Assembly (NCBI RefSeq): GCF_043195105.1
Contig: NZ_JBAFWO010000007.1
Source: NCEH01 sp002257205
GTDB lineage: Bacteria; Pseudomonadota; Alphaproteobacteria; Rhizobiales; Xanthobacteraceae
DNA: 64,000 bases
Direction: 5' to 3' (one strand)
Below, piece after piece: positions 17,823-28,573 of the stretch; position 1 is the stretch's first letter; every line of letters begins with the position of its first letter. The translations under genes and the position numbers were made by a program. Below the pieces are notes generated by a model. That model did no database searches and had not been told where the DNA came from. It saw nothing but the letters and a program-made list of their open reading frames with translations.

Positions 17823-19010
17823 ATGGCGCCCATGTTTCCGATCCTCGCGTTTCTCAAGCGCCTGCTGCCTGCGCTGACCCCGGTCAGCAATGTGGAGCGC
17901 CTGCGCGCCGCCTGCGGGGCCGGGCTGGGCCTGTTCCTCACCGGCTTCATCACCCAGCTGGCGCTCGGGCCGGTGGATAATCTGGTTCTGCTGGTGGCGC
18001 CCATGGGTGCCTCGTCCGTGCTGCTGTTCGCGGTGCCGTCGAGCCCGCTGGCGCAGCCCTGGTCGATCATCGGCGGCAATCTGGTGGCGGGGCTGGTGGG
18101 CGTCACCGCCGGCATTCTCATTCCCCATCCCTATGTGGCGGCGGGCGTGGCGGGCGGCGTCGCCATCGGCCTGATGCTGGTGCTGCGCTGCCTGCATCCG
18201 CCGAGCGGCGCGGTGGCGCTGACCGCCGTGCTCGGCGGCCCGGCGATCCATGCGCTCGGCTATCAGTTCGTGCTCTGGCCGGTGGGGATCAATTCGCTGC
18301 TGCTGCTCGGCTGCGCGCTCGCCTACAACAATCTCACCGGCCGCCGCTATCCCCACCTCGCCCCGGTCGCGGCGGCGCCCGGCGATCCCGGACGCGCCAA
18401 GGATCGCGTCGGCTTCTCCGCCGCCGACCTCGATGCCGTGCTGAAGCAATATGGCGAGGTGATGGATATCGACCGCAACGCCCTGGAAGCGATCCTGCGG
18501 CAGGCCCAGACCCGCGGCTATCTGCGCCGCACGGGGGAAATCACCTGCGGCGACATCATGACCCGCAACGTGCTGGCCGTGGCACCGGAAACCCCGTTGC
18601 GCGCGGCGCTCGACCTGCTGCGCGGCCATCACATCAAGGCCCTGCCGGTGACCGACGAGAAGGCCCACGTGGTGGGCATCGTCACGCAGACCGATCTGCT
18701 CGACAAAGCCGACTGGGGCCGCAACGGGCCGCACATCGGCTTCGCCCGCCGCCTGAAACAAGGCCTCAATGCCGGACGCGCGCCGGACGCCAGCGTCGCC
18801 GACATCATGACCACGCCGGTCAAATCGGCGCGGCCCGACACGCCGATCGCCAATCTCATTCCCATGATGCTGGATGCCGGCCTGCACCATCTGCCGGTGA
18901 TGGACGCCCATCTCCAGCTCGTGGGCATCGTCACGCAGACCGACCTGATCGCCGCATTGTTCTACGGCAATCTCGCCGGACGCCTCGCGCCGAGCCGAAC
19001 GGCGGGCTGA
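17823..19010 (+). CDS. HPP-family membrane protein with tandem CBS domains
   Basis: A 395-residue inner-membrane protein. The N-terminal HPP domain (about 25-185) has four or more hydrophobic helices and the name-giving signature in LRCLHPPSGAVALTAV. The cytoplasmic C-terminal half has two CBS repeats (MTRNVLAVAPETPLRAALDLL..GIVTQTDLL and MTTPVKSARPDTPIANLI..GIVTQTDLI), which commonly sense adenine nucleotides. HPP proteins have been linked to nitrite transport in plastids and cyanobacteria; bacterial CBS fusions are less understood. ATG 17832 is an alternative start with AAGGA better spaced. The gene stands alone. Confidence 0.85.
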   Translation: MAPMFPILAFLKRLLPALTPVSNVERLRAACGAGLGLFLTGFITQLALGPVDNLVLLVAPMGASSVLLFAVPSSPLAQPWSIIGGNLVAGLVGVTAGILIPHPYVAAGVAGGVAIGLMLVLRCLHPPSGAVALTAVLGGPAIHALGYQFVLWPVGINSLLLLGCALAYNNLTGRRYPHLAPVAAAPGDPGRAKDRVGFSAADLDAVLKQYGEVMDIDRNALEAILRQAQTRGYLRRTGEITCGDIMTRNVLAVAPETPLRAALDLLRGHHIKALPVTDEKAHVVGIVTQTDLLDKADWGRNGPHIGFARRLKQGLNAGRAPDASVADIMTTPVKSARPDTPIANLIPMMLDAGLHHLPVMDAHLQLVGIVTQTDLIAALFYGNLAGRLAPSRTAG

Positions 19011-19027
19011 GGGAAGGGGGCGACCTG

Positions 19028-19963
19028 TCAGGCCAGGGGCGGGGGCGCCAGCACCTGTTCCAGCCCTTCGTCCCACGGCGGCACGGAGCCATAGAGCGCG
19101 GCGAGATGGTCGATGAACACCCTTACCTTCTGCGGCAGGAAGCGCCGGCTCGGATAGACCGCGAACACCCCGACGCGATGGGAGGCATGGAAATCGCGCA
19201 GCACCACCTTCAGCGCGCCGCTGCGCAGTTCCGGCCCCACGTCCCAGGTGGAGCGCAGCGCGATGCCGACCCCGGCGAGCACGGCCTCGCGCACCACCTC
19301 GTTGGAATTGGTGCGCAAAGGCGAATAGACGCGCTGGGTCACCGGCCCGTCCGGCCCCTCCAGCCGCCAGGGGTCCTGCCCATGGGTGGCGAGCAAGGTG
19401 TGGTCGGCAAGATCGGCGAAGCTCTCCGGCACGCCGGCGCTGGCGAGATAGGCCGGGCTCGCGCACAGTACCCGGTGCACGGGGGCGAGGCGGCGGGCGA
19501 CCAAGCTGGAATCGTTCAGGTCGGCGATGCGCACCGCGATGTCGAAGCCATCCCCCACGATGTCCACGAACGCGTCGGACAGTTCGAGATCTATGGTCAG
19601 GTCGGGATTGGCGGACAGCAGCGGCCCGAGATGGGGCGCGATATGCATGCGGCCGAACGAGGTGGGCGCCGACACCCGCAGCAGCCCGCGCGCCTCGGTG
19701 GAGCGGCGCGACAATTGGGTTTCCGCCTCCTCGATCGAGGCGAGGATCGCCACCACCCGTTCATAAAAGCCTTGCCCCGCCTCGGTCAGCGTCACCTTGC
19801 GGGTGGTGCGCTGGAACAGCCGCGCGCCGAGCCGGTCTTCCAGCCGCTGCACCCTCTTGGAGACCACCGGCGGGGAAAGCCCAAGCTCGCGCCCGGCGGC
19901 GGAGAGGCTGCCGGCGGTGACGATGCGGGCGAAGATCTCCAGATCCCCGAGATTGCCGATCAT
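19028..19963 (-). CDS. LysR-family transcriptional regulator
   Basis: A 311-residue regulator: winged HTH at about 7-66 (LEIFARIVTAGSLSAAGRELGLSPPVVSKRVQRLEDRLG) followed by a periplasmic-binding-protein-like effector domain (RVSAPTSFGRMHIAPHLGPLL). I start at ATG 19963 (MIGNLGDLEIF) so that the HTH sits at the N terminus. An ATG at 20032 would add 23 Arg/Pro-rich residues. It is divergent from glcD with about 170 bp between them, so control of the glycolate oxidase operon is a reasonable inference. The effector is not predictable from sequence. Confidence 0.88.
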   Translation of the reverse strand: MIGNLGDLEIFARIVTAGSLSAAGRELGLSPPVVSKRVQRLEDRLGARLFQRTTRKVTLTEAGQGFYERVVAILASIEEAETQLSRRSTEARGLLRVSAPTSFGRMHIAPHLGPLLSANPDLTIDLELSDAFVDIVGDGFDIAVRIADLNDSSLVARRLAPVHRVLCASPAYLASAGVPESFADLADHTLLATHGQDPWRLEGPDGPVTQRVYSPLRTNSNEVVREAVLAGVGIALRSTWDVGPELRSGALKVVLRDFHASHRVGVFAVYPSRRFLPQKVRVFIDHLAALYGSVPPWDEGLEQVLAPPPLA

Positions 19964-20133
19964 GGGCCGGGATTCGGCCGTGGGGCGGCGGGCCTGGCCT
20001 GGACGGCTGGGGGGGCGGCGTATTGTTTCCATTGCTGATTTTATTTTAGCCGCAACGGAAATAATCCGCGACCGCTTTTCCCTGCAAACCGATTATAGTC
20101 GTAAAAAAAGGAAACGGTTCAAGGGATGCCGCA

Positions 20134-21630
20134 ATGACGAGCCTCAGGCTTCCGGCAGCGGACGAGACGACCCTCGCCAATCGCGAGACGATCATCGCCG
20201 ATCTGCGCGCCATCGTGCCCGGCGAAGGCGTGATCGCGCACGAGAAGGAAATGCGCCCCTACGAATCCGACGGGGTGACCGCCTATAAGAATCTGCCGCT
20301 CGTGGTGGTGCTGCCGAGCACGACCGAGCAAGTCTCCCGCGTGCTGAAATATTGCCACGACAACAATGTCCGCGTGGTGCCGCGCGGGGCGGGAACCTCG
20401 CTGTCCGGCGGCGCCTTGCCGCTCCAGGACGGCGTGCTGCTCGCCATGGGCAAGTTCAACAAGGTTCTGGACATCGATTTCGCCAATCGCTGCGCCGTGG
20501 TGCAGCCGGGCGTGACCAATCTCGGCATCACCCGCGCGGTGGAGCACGAGGGCTTCTATTACGCGCCCGACCCCTCCTCGCAGATCGCCTGCACCATCGG
20601 CGGCAATGTGGGCGAGAATTCCGGCGGCGTGCACTGCCTCAAATACGGGCTCACCACCAACAACGTGCTCGGCGTCGAGCTGGTGCTGATCACCGGCGAG
20701 ATCGTGCGGCTCGGCGGCAAGCATCTCGACCCCGGCGCGCTGGACCTGCTCGGAATTATCGTCGGCTCCGAGGGGCTGCTGGGGGTGGTTACGGAAGTCA
20801 CGGTGCGGCTGCTGAAGAAGCCGGATACGGCGCGCGCGGTGCTGGTGGGCTTTCCCACCTCCGAGGATGCGGGCGAGTGCGTGGCGCGCATCATCAGCGC
20901 CGGCATCATTCCCGGCGGCATCGAGATGATGGACCGCGACGCCATCGCCGCCGCCGAGGCGTTCGTGAACGTGGGCTATCCGCTGGATGTGGAAGCCCTG
21001 CTGATCGTCGAGCTGGACGGGCCGGAAGCCGAATGCGCCCATCTGCTGGAGGAGGTGGCGGCCATCGCCAAGGGCTGCAACGCCTCCACCTTGCGCGTTT
21101 CGCAGACCGAGGAGGAGCGGCTCGGCTTCTGGGCCGGGCGCAAGGCGGCGTTCCCAGCGGTGGGGCGGCTCTCGCCCGACTATCTGTGCATGGACGGCAC
21201 CATCCCGCGCCGGCAATTGCCCCTGGTGCTCTCGCGCATGCGGGAGATGTCGGCGCAATACGGCCTGCGGGTGGCGAACGTGTTCCATGCCGGCGACGGC
21301 AATCTGCACCCGCTCATTCTCTATGACGCGAACAAGCCGGGCGAATTGGACGCGGCTGAAGCCTTCGGCTCCGACATCCTGCGCCTGTGCGTGGAGGTGG
21401 GCGGCGTGCTCACCGGCGAGCATGGCGTGGGCGTGGAAAAGCGCGATCTCATGCCCACCATGTTCAACGAGGTGGACCTTGCCCATCAGCAGCGCCTGAA
21501 ATGCGCCTTCGACGACCAGGGCCTGCTCAATCCCGGCAAGGTGTTCCCGACCCTGCACCGCTGTGCCGAATTCGGCCGCATGCATGTGAGCGGCGGCCAG
21601 GTGCCGTTTCCCGACATTCCCCGTTTCTGA
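20134..21630 (+). CDS. glcD: Glycolate oxidase FAD-linked subunit GlcD
   Basis: GlcD is the FAD-carrying subunit of the membrane-associated GlcDEF complex that oxidises glycolate to glyoxylate. The 498-residue product has the FAD-binding PCMH-type domain (VVPRGAGTSLSGGALP, then DPSSQIACTIGGNVGENSGG) and the C-terminal FAD-oxidase cap ending in the conserved GVLTGEHGVGVEKRD and NPGKVFP motifs. An AAGGGA ribosome site precedes the ATG. It is first of three genes in the order glcDEF, with a 25-bp gap to glcE. A LysR gene diverges upstream. Confidence 0.95.
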   Translation: MTSLRLPAADETTLANRETIIADLRAIVPGEGVIAHEKEMRPYESDGVTAYKNLPLVVVLPSTTEQVSRVLKYCHDNNVRVVPRGAGTSLSGGALPLQDGVLLAMGKFNKVLDIDFANRCAVVQPGVTNLGITRAVEHEGFYYAPDPSSQIACTIGGNVGENSGGVHCLKYGLTTNNVLGVELVLITGEIVRLGGKHLDPGALDLLGIIVGSEGLLGVVTEVTVRLLKKPDTARAVLVGFPTSEDAGECVARIISAGIIPGGIEMMDRDAIAAAEAFVNVGYPLDVEALLIVELDGPEAECAHLLEEVAAIAKGCNASTLRVSQTEEERLGFWAGRKAAFPAVGRLSPDYLCMDGTIPRRQLPLVLSRMREMSAQYGLRVANVFHAGDGNLHPLILYDANKPGELDAAEAFGSDILRLCVEVGGVLTGEHGVGVEKRDLMPTMFNEVDLAHQQRLKCAFDDQGLLNPGKVFPTLHRCAEFGRMHVSGGQVPFPDIPRF

Positions 21631-21655
21631 GCGGCCGTCACGGCCAGGAATCCGC

Positions 21656-22864
21656 ATGTCCGATATCGTGAAAGTCCAGGACGAGGCGCAGATCGCCGAG
21701 GCGGTGCTTGCGGCGCTTGGCGAGAACAAGACGCTGGATGTGGTCGGCCACGGCTCCAAGCGCGGCCTCGGCCGGGCGAGCCAGACCGAGCGCACGCTCG
21801 ATGTTTCCGCCGTGCAGGGCGTCACCCTCTATGAGCCGGGGGAATTGGTGCTCTCCGCCCGCGCCGGCACGCCGATCGCGGAGATCGAGGCGCTGCTCGG
21901 CGAGAACGGGCAGATGATGGCGTTCGAGCCCATGGATTACGGCCCGCTGTTCGGCGGCCCGGCTGGGGCGGGCAGCATCGGCGGGGTGTTCGCCTGCAAT
22001 CTCTCCGGTCCAAGGCGCATCAGCCATGGCGCGGCGCGCGACCATGCGCTGGGCGCGCGGGCGATCTCCGGACGCGGCGAGGTGTTCAAGTCCGGCGGGC
22101 GGGTGGTGAAAAATGTCACCGGCTACGACCTGCCGCGCCTGCTCGCCGGCTCCTATGGCACGCTCGGCGTGCTCAGCGAAGTGACGCTCAAGGTCATTCC
22201 GCGCCCGCCGACGCAGGAGACGCTGATCGTGTTCGGCCTCGACGCGGATTCGAGCGCGCGCGCCATGAGCGCGGCCATGGGCTCGTCCTGCGAGGTTTCG
22301 GCGGCCGCCTCCATTCCCGCGCCGCTCGCCCCGCGCCTGCCGCAGCTCGACACCGACCATGCCGTGGTGGCCCTGCGGCTGGAAGGGTTCGAGCCCTCGG
22401 TGAAGGCGCGGCGCGCGATGCTGATCCGCGTTCTCATGCCGTTCGGCGGCGTCGAGGTGCTGGAGGCGGAGGCGTCTGCCGCATTGTGGGCGGTGGTACG
22501 CGACGTGCTGCCGTTCGCGCAGACGCGCGATCGCGCGGTGTGGCGCATTTCCACGACGCCCATGGCCGGGCCGCATCTCGCCGCCGAACTGGCGGCCGAT
22601 CTCGGCGCCGAGGCGTTCTGCGACTGGGCGGGCGGGCTCGTCTGGGTGCAGATGCCCGACGCGCAGCCCCAGGCGGAGGCGGTGCGCGCGCGCCTCGCGC
22701 CCCATGGCGGCCATGCGACCCTGGTGCGCGCGGATCCCGCACAGCGCGCCGGCGCCGTGTTCCAGCCGCTGGAACCCGCCCACGCGGCCTTGAGCCAGCG
22801 GGTAAAGGCGAGCTTCGATCCCAAGGGCCTGCTCAACCCCGGCCGCATGTATGCGGGGGCATGA
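21656..22864 (+). CDS. glcE: Glycolate oxidase FAD-binding subunit GlcE
   Basis: GlcE is the second FAD-type subunit of glycolate oxidase. The product is 402 residues with a shortened PCMH fold (LDVVGHGSKRGLGRA, LSARAGTPIAEIEALL, GSIGGVFACNLSGPRRI and KNVTGYDLPRLLAGSYGTLG) and the C-terminal FDPKGLLNPGRMY signature shared with GlcD. It lies between glcD and glcF with short gaps, so stoichiometric co-expression is expected. Confidence 0.95.
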   Translation: MSDIVKVQDEAQIAEAVLAALGENKTLDVVGHGSKRGLGRASQTERTLDVSAVQGVTLYEPGELVLSARAGTPIAEIEALLGENGQMMAFEPMDYGPLFGGPAGAGSIGGVFACNLSGPRRISHGAARDHALGARAISGRGEVFKSGGRVVKNVTGYDLPRLLAGSYGTLGVLSEVTLKVIPRPPTQETLIVFGLDADSSARAMSAAMGSSCEVSAAASIPAPLAPRLPQLDTDHAVVALRLEGFEPSVKARRAMLIRVLMPFGGVEVLEAEASAALWAVVRDVLPFAQTRDRAVWRISTTPMAGPHLAAELAADLGAEAFCDWAGGLVWVQMPDAQPQAEAVRARLAPHGGHATLVRADPAQRAGAVFQPLEPAHAALSQRVKASFDPKGLLNPGRMYAGA

Positions 22865-22925
22865 GATGCATCCCGTTTCGATGAACGGCTCCTGTCCTTC
22901 CCATAGCGCGGGCGATCGCTGACCC

Positions 22926-24257
22926 ATGCAAACCAATTTTTCCCTCGCGCAGCTGGCCGATCCGCATATCGTCGAGGCGGACAAGATCCTGCGGGCGTGC
23001 GTCCATTGCGGCTTCTGCACCGCCACGTGCCCCACCTATGTGCTGCTGGGCGATGAGCTCGACAGCCCGCGCGGGCGCATCTATCTCATCAAGGACATGC
23101 TGGAGAACGAGCGGCCGGCCACGCAGGAAGTGGTCAAGCACGTGGACCGCTGCCTCTCCTGCCTCTCCTGCATGACCACCTGCCCCTCGGGCGTGCACTA
23201 CATGCACCTGGTGGACCATGCCCGCGACCATATCGAGCAGACCTATCGCCGCCCGTTCTTCGACCGGCTGAACCGCGCTTTGCTGGCGGCGGTGCTGCCC
23301 TATCGCAACCGCTTCCGCCTGGCGCTGCTGGGCGCTGCGATCGCCAAGCCGCTCGCGCCCTTGTTCGATGCGGTGAAGCCGCTGCGGCCGCTGGCGGCCA
23401 TGCTGCGCCTTGCGCCCGGCCTGCCGCACGGGCCTTCACACAGCACCCAGCCCGGCGTGTTCCCGGCGCAGGGGCCGCGTCACAAGCGCGTGGCGCTGCT
23501 CGGTGGCTGCGCCCAGCCGGTGCTGCGGCCGGATATCGACGAAGCCGCCATGCGGCTGCTCAACCGCTTCGGGGTCGAGGTGGTGCGCACGAAGGGGGAG
23601 GGCTGCTGCGGCTCGCTGGTGCATCACATGGGCCGCGAAGAGCAGGCGCTGGCGCTCGCCCGCACCAATGTGGACGCCTGGACCGCCGAGATCGAGGGCG
23701 AGGGGCTGGACGCCATCCTGATGACCGTGTCCGGCTGCGGCACCACCATCAAGGATTATGGCTACATGCTGCGCCTGGACCCCGCCTATGCGGAGAAGGC
23801 GGCGAAGGTCTCGGCGCTGGCCATGGATATTTCCCAGTTCGCCGCGACGCTGCATCTACCGGCCGCCATGGCCCCCATGGAGCACCGCGTGGCCTATCAC
23901 GCCGCCTGCTCGCTCCAGCACGGGCAGAAGATCAAGGGGCCGCCGGTGCAGATGCTGCGCCATGTGGGCTTCGAGGTGGCGGAGCCGTTCGAAAGCCACA
24001 TCTGCTGCGGGTCGGCAGGCACCTACAACATGCTGCAGAGCGAACTCGCCGGCCAGTTGCGCGACCGCAAGGTGGCCAATCTGGAGACATTGGCGCCGCA
24101 GATCATCGCCACCGGCAATATCGGCTGCATGACGCAGATCGGCAGCGGCACCGATATTCCCGTGGTCCATACGGTGGAATTGCTGGACTGGGCGACCGGC
24201 GGCCCGGTGCCGCTCCCGCTCGCCCGGGTCGGCATCGGCGCGGCGCAGGCGGCGTGA
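22926..24257 (+). CDS. glcF: Glycolate oxidase iron-sulphur subunit GlcF
   Basis: GlcF passes electrons from the flavin subunits to the quinone pool. The 443-residue product has two N-terminal [4Fe-4S] motifs (CVHCGFCTATCP and CLSCLSCMTTCP) and two CCG domains further on (EGCCGSLVHHMG and HICCGSAGTYN), the standard GlcF/HdrD-like layout. It completes glcDEF. The gap to glcE is 61 bp and still looks operonic. Confidence 0.96.
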   Translation: MQTNFSLAQLADPHIVEADKILRACVHCGFCTATCPTYVLLGDELDSPRGRIYLIKDMLENERPATQEVVKHVDRCLSCLSCMTTCPSGVHYMHLVDHARDHIEQTYRRPFFDRLNRALLAAVLPYRNRFRLALLGAAIAKPLAPLFDAVKPLRPLAAMLRLAPGLPHGPSHSTQPGVFPAQGPRHKRVALLGGCAQPVLRPDIDEAAMRLLNRFGVEVVRTKGEGCCGSLVHHMGREEQALALARTNVDAWTAEIEGEGLDAILMTVSGCGTTIKDYGYMLRLDPAYAEKAAKVSALAMDISQFAATLHLPAAMAPMEHRVAYHAACSLQHGQKIKGPPVQMLRHVGFEVAEPFESHICCGSAGTYNMLQSELAGQLRDRKVANLETLAPQIIATGNIGCMTQIGSGTDIPVVHTVELLDWATGGPVPLPLARVGIGAAQAA

Positions 24258-24407
24258 TCCGCGCCCCGCGCGCCACTGTTGCCGCCCCAGCGAAGCACTC
24301 TTGCCCCATCGGCGCTTAGACTTCCGTATCGCCCGGCATATGTGCGCTCGGCGCGATGGGATACACCCATGGCGCCGGCGCGGATGCCTCAAGCCGAGAG
24401 AGACCTC

Positions 24408-25046
24408 ATGTCCCCCATGTTCGACCTCTCCCTTTATCTGGTCACCGACCCCGCCCAGACCGCCGCGCGCGGGCTGCTGGCCACCGTCGAACAGGCGGTG
24501 CAGGGGGGCGTCACCATCGTTCAGCTGCGCGATCCGCACGCGAAGGGCCGGGCGCTGGTGGAACAGGCGCGGGCGCTGAAGGCGCTGCTGTCGCCCCACG
24601 GCATTCCCCTCATCATCAACGACCGGGTCGACGTGGCGCTCGCGGCGGACGCCGACGGCGTGCATCTCGGCCAGGACGATATCGACCCCGCCGCCGCGCG
24701 CGGCGTGCTCGGGGCGGGGCGCATCCTCGGCCTCTCCGTGGGTTCGCCCGAGGAGCTTGCCGCCTCCGATCTCTCGGGGGTGGATTATGTCGGCGTCGGC
24801 CCGGTGAACGCCACCGGCACCAAGGGCGATGCGGGCGGCGCCATCGGCGTCGCGGGGCTCGCCGCGCTGCGCAAGCGCATCTCCTTGCCGCTGGTGGGCA
24901 TCGGCGGCATCGATGCGGCATGCGCGGCCGATGTGATCCGGGCCGGAGCCGACGGTATCGCCGTGGTCTCGGCCCTCTGCAAGGCGGGCGATGTCTCCGC
25001 CGCCGCGCGCGACCTCACGGCGATCATCGCCGCCGCGCGCGCCTGA
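24408..25046 (+). CDS. thiE: Thiamine-phosphate synthase
   Basis: ThiE couples the pyrimidine (HMP-PP) and thiazole phosphates to make thiamine phosphate. The 212-residue TIM barrel shows LYLVTDP, the QLRDP substrate loop, NDRVDVALAADADGVHLGQDD, GVGPVNATGTK and GIGGI. Start ATG 24408 follows GAGAGAG. The other thiamine genes are not nearby, and I see no TPP riboswitch signature in the 150 bp upstream. It is a standalone gene between glcF and the malate synthase, which does not itself need thiamine, so the linkage may be incidental. Confidence 0.93.
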   Translation: MSPMFDLSLYLVTDPAQTAARGLLATVEQAVQGGVTIVQLRDPHAKGRALVEQARALKALLSPHGIPLIINDRVDVALAADADGVHLGQDDIDPAAARGVLGAGRILGLSVGSPEELAASDLSGVDYVGVGPVNATGTKGDAGGAIGVAGLAALRKRISLPLVGIGGIDAACAADVIRAGADGIAVVSALCKAGDVSAAARDLTAIIAAARA

Positions 25047-25138
25047 GGATTTTTCCCGCCGGACCGCGCTTCAGGCGCACCGGCGGCGGTCCCGTTCCGG
25101 GACAGCTGTTTGTTTCGTTCCCATAGGAGACCGACATC

Positions 25139-26737
<1,599 letters not shown>

Positions 26738-26760
26738 GGCCGGCGCCCCGCTCCTGCCGT

Positions 26761-26814
26761 CGGCCGGGTTTTCGCTTTCGCGATGCCCGGCCGATGGACC
26801 TTACGTAACGTTAC
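26761..26814. promoter_or_regulatory. Hairpin after aceB and overlapping palindromes before the DUF2076-type gene
   Basis: An 8-bp hairpin CGGCCGGG (26761-26768) / CCCGGCCG (26786-26793) with a T-rich loop may help end aceB transcription. Immediately after it lie two overlapping perfect palindromes, TTACGTAA (26801-26808) and GTAACGTTAC (26805-26814), followed by a run of A. They look like a regulator-binding site for the downstream gene, but the protein is unknown. Confidence 0.4.
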
Positions 26815-26893
26815 AAAAAATTCATGGGCCCACGCCCTTCTTCCGCCGCGTGCGCCGCCTCATATGCAGGACGGTCAACAACCGGAGGCGGAG

Positions 26894-27727
26894 ATGACTC
26901 CCGAGGAACGTGCGCTTATTGACGGCCTGTTCGATCGCATGCGCGGCCTGGAGGGCCAGCCGCGCGATCGCGAGGCTGAAGCGCTGATCGCCCAGCGTCT
27001 GGCCGAATTGCCCCATGCCACTTATGCCCTGGCACAGACCGTGCTGGTGCAGGAGCATGCACTGACGCAGGCATCCGCCCGCATCCAGGAGCTGGAACAG
27101 CAGGCCCGCGCGGCCGCCGCTCCCCCGCAGCAGGAAAGCACCAGCTTCCTCGGCGGCCTGTTCGGTGGCGGCCGGAGCACCTCGGTGCCGAGCACCGGAG
27201 CGCGTCCCGCCGGCGCGCCCAATTCCGCGCCGATGGGCCTGCCGCCCCAGGTGAACACGGCCGGCCAGGCGCCCGGTGCGTGGGGCCAGCAGAATTATGC
27301 CCAGCAAGGCTATGGCCAGCAGGGCGGCTATCCCCAGCAGGGTGGTCCTCAGCAGGGCGGTCCCTGGGGTGGCCAGCAGCGCGGCTTCGGCGGCGGTGGT
27401 GGGTTCGGCGGTGGCGGCTTCCTCCAGGGCGCACTTGCGACCGCGGCGGGCGTCGCCGGTGGCGCACTCCTGTTCGACGGCATCAAGGGCCTGATGTCCG
27501 GTGGCACCGGTCCGGTCGCCGAGCAGGCGGCGGCGCTGGAAACGCCGAAGGAAACCCCGGCGGCCGATACCGGCAACCTCGGCACGGACGCGCAGACCGC
27601 ACTCGGCGGGGATGCGGGTTCCTCCTCGGACGGCGGCTGGAACACCGCCGACGCGCAGGATGCCGGCTATGACAATAGCGACGACGGCGGCTGGAGCGAT
27701 GGCGGCTCGGACGATTCCTGGGCCTGA
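26894..27727 (+). CDS. DUF2076-type low-complexity protein
   Basis: A 277-residue protein starting MTPEERALIDGLFDRMRGLE, the N-terminal signature of the uncharacterised DUF2076 family. After a helical N-terminal part (about 1-75) come Gln/Gly-rich segments (NYAQQGYGQQGGYPQQGG), a Gly-rich possible membrane-associated helix (about 172-205, GGFLQGALATAAGVAGGALLFDG), and an acidic Asp/Ser/Gly-rich tail ending DDSWA. The ATG at 26894 has GGAGG 5 nt upstream; an in-frame ATG at 26864 is possible. Function is unknown. A strong terminator follows. Confidence 0.8.
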   Translation: MTPEERALIDGLFDRMRGLEGQPRDREAEALIAQRLAELPHATYALAQTVLVQEHALTQASARIQELEQQARAAAAPPQQESTSFLGGLFGGGRSTSVPSTGARPAGAPNSAPMGLPPQVNTAGQAPGAWGQQNYAQQGYGQQGGYPQQGGPQQGGPWGGQQRGFGGGGGFGGGGFLQGALATAAGVAGGALLFDGIKGLMSGGTGPVAEQAAALETPKETPAADTGNLGTDAQTALGGDAGSSSDGGWNTADAQDAGYDNSDDGGWSDGGSDDSWA

Positions 27728-27763
27728 TCCCGGGCCTGACCTCTCGCGACGAAGCTTATGAAG

Positions 27764-27791
27764 ACCCCGCGGCGCTCCCGCGGGGTTTTTT
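27764..27791 (+). terminator. Intrinsic terminator after the DUF2076-type gene
   Basis: A 9-bp perfect stem ACCCCGCGG (27764-27772) / CCGCGGGGT (27778-27786), 5-nt loop, runs directly into TTTTTT. It ends the plus-strand gene at 27727 and lies just before the 3' end of the convergent pdeM. Confidence 0.85.
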
Positions 27792-27810
27792 GTGCTGTCG
27801 CGGTGCGGTC

Positions 27811-28512
27811 TCAGTCGCCGAGGCAGGCGTCGGCGGCGATGCGATAGGTGCGGGCCGTGCCCAGCATGTGCGCCTCGTATCGCCCGCCGAACAGGCCCGA
27901 CACCGCCGGGTGGCGCACGTTCAGCCCGCCGGTGAGGCTGCCCAATGCGGGCAGGACCATGCGCATGCCGTCGGTGGCGAAGCAGCGCCGGCGGATCGAG
28001 TGCCCGCGCTGCACCAGCCGCGCCACGGGGTGCAGATGCCCCGCCACCTCGCCCGTAACTTCGCCGGGCAAAGGCTCGTGGCGGAAGGTGAGGGGGCCGA
28101 TGCGGATCTCGCGCGCCCATTCCCCTTCCAGCAGGGCATTCGGCTCGGGATCATGGTTTCCGGCGATACAGATGAAGCTGCGCCCGCGCTGGAGGGCCGC
28201 GAGGCGATCCCGCGTCTGCGGCGCGATCCGCTCCTGCGCCCAGCGGTCGTGCAGCGTATCGCCGAGCGCGATCACAAGGGCAGGTGCCCAGCGGGCGATC
28301 AGCGCTTCCAGCCGGGCGAGGGTGTCCGCGCTGTCATAGGGCGGCAGCATCTGGCCGCGCCGGGCGAAGGCGGAGGCCTTTTCCAGGTGCAGGTCCGCCA
28401 CCGCCAGCACCCCGCGTTCCGGCCATGCCAGCGCGCCGCGCCGGTCCAGCACCAGTTCCGCGCCGGCGAGGCCGACGAACGAAGGGGGAACAGAATCGGC
28501 GCGCGCGAGCAT
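27811..28512 (-). CDS. pdeM: Ligase-associated DNA damage response endonuclease PdeM
   Basis: A 233-residue metallophosphoesterase. Metal-binding motifs are in order: ADLHLEK at about 39-45 (DxH), ALGDTLHDRW (GDxxH), AGNHDPEP (GNHD) and AGHLHPVAR (GHxH). This matches the PdeM family, which is usually encoded with a DEXH helicase and an ATP-dependent DNA ligase in bacterial repair clusters. Here the helicase lies upstream on the same strand, separated by one small unknown gene. No ligase of that class is in the neighbourhood. Confidence 0.92.
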   Translation of the reverse strand: MLARADSVPPSFVGLAGAELVLDRRGALAWPERGVLAVADLHLEKASAFARRGQMLPPYDSADTLARLEALIARWAPALVIALGDTLHDRWAQERIAPQTRDRLAALQRGRSFICIAGNHDPEPNALLEGEWAREIRIGPLTFRHEPLPGEVTGEVAGHLHPVARLVQRGHSIRRRCFATDGMRMVLPALGSLTGGLNVRHPAVSGLFGGRYEAHMLGTARTYRIAADACLGD

Positions 28513-28573
28513 CCTGCGATATTGCCGATCCCGCGCGCCGGGGCAAGCGGGGGCTTTCCCCGGCAGCCGGGGC

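Noticed and set aside
24258..24407. TPP riboswitch upstream of thiE
   Set aside because: The conserved CUGAGA-type core was not seen in the 150 bp before the gene.
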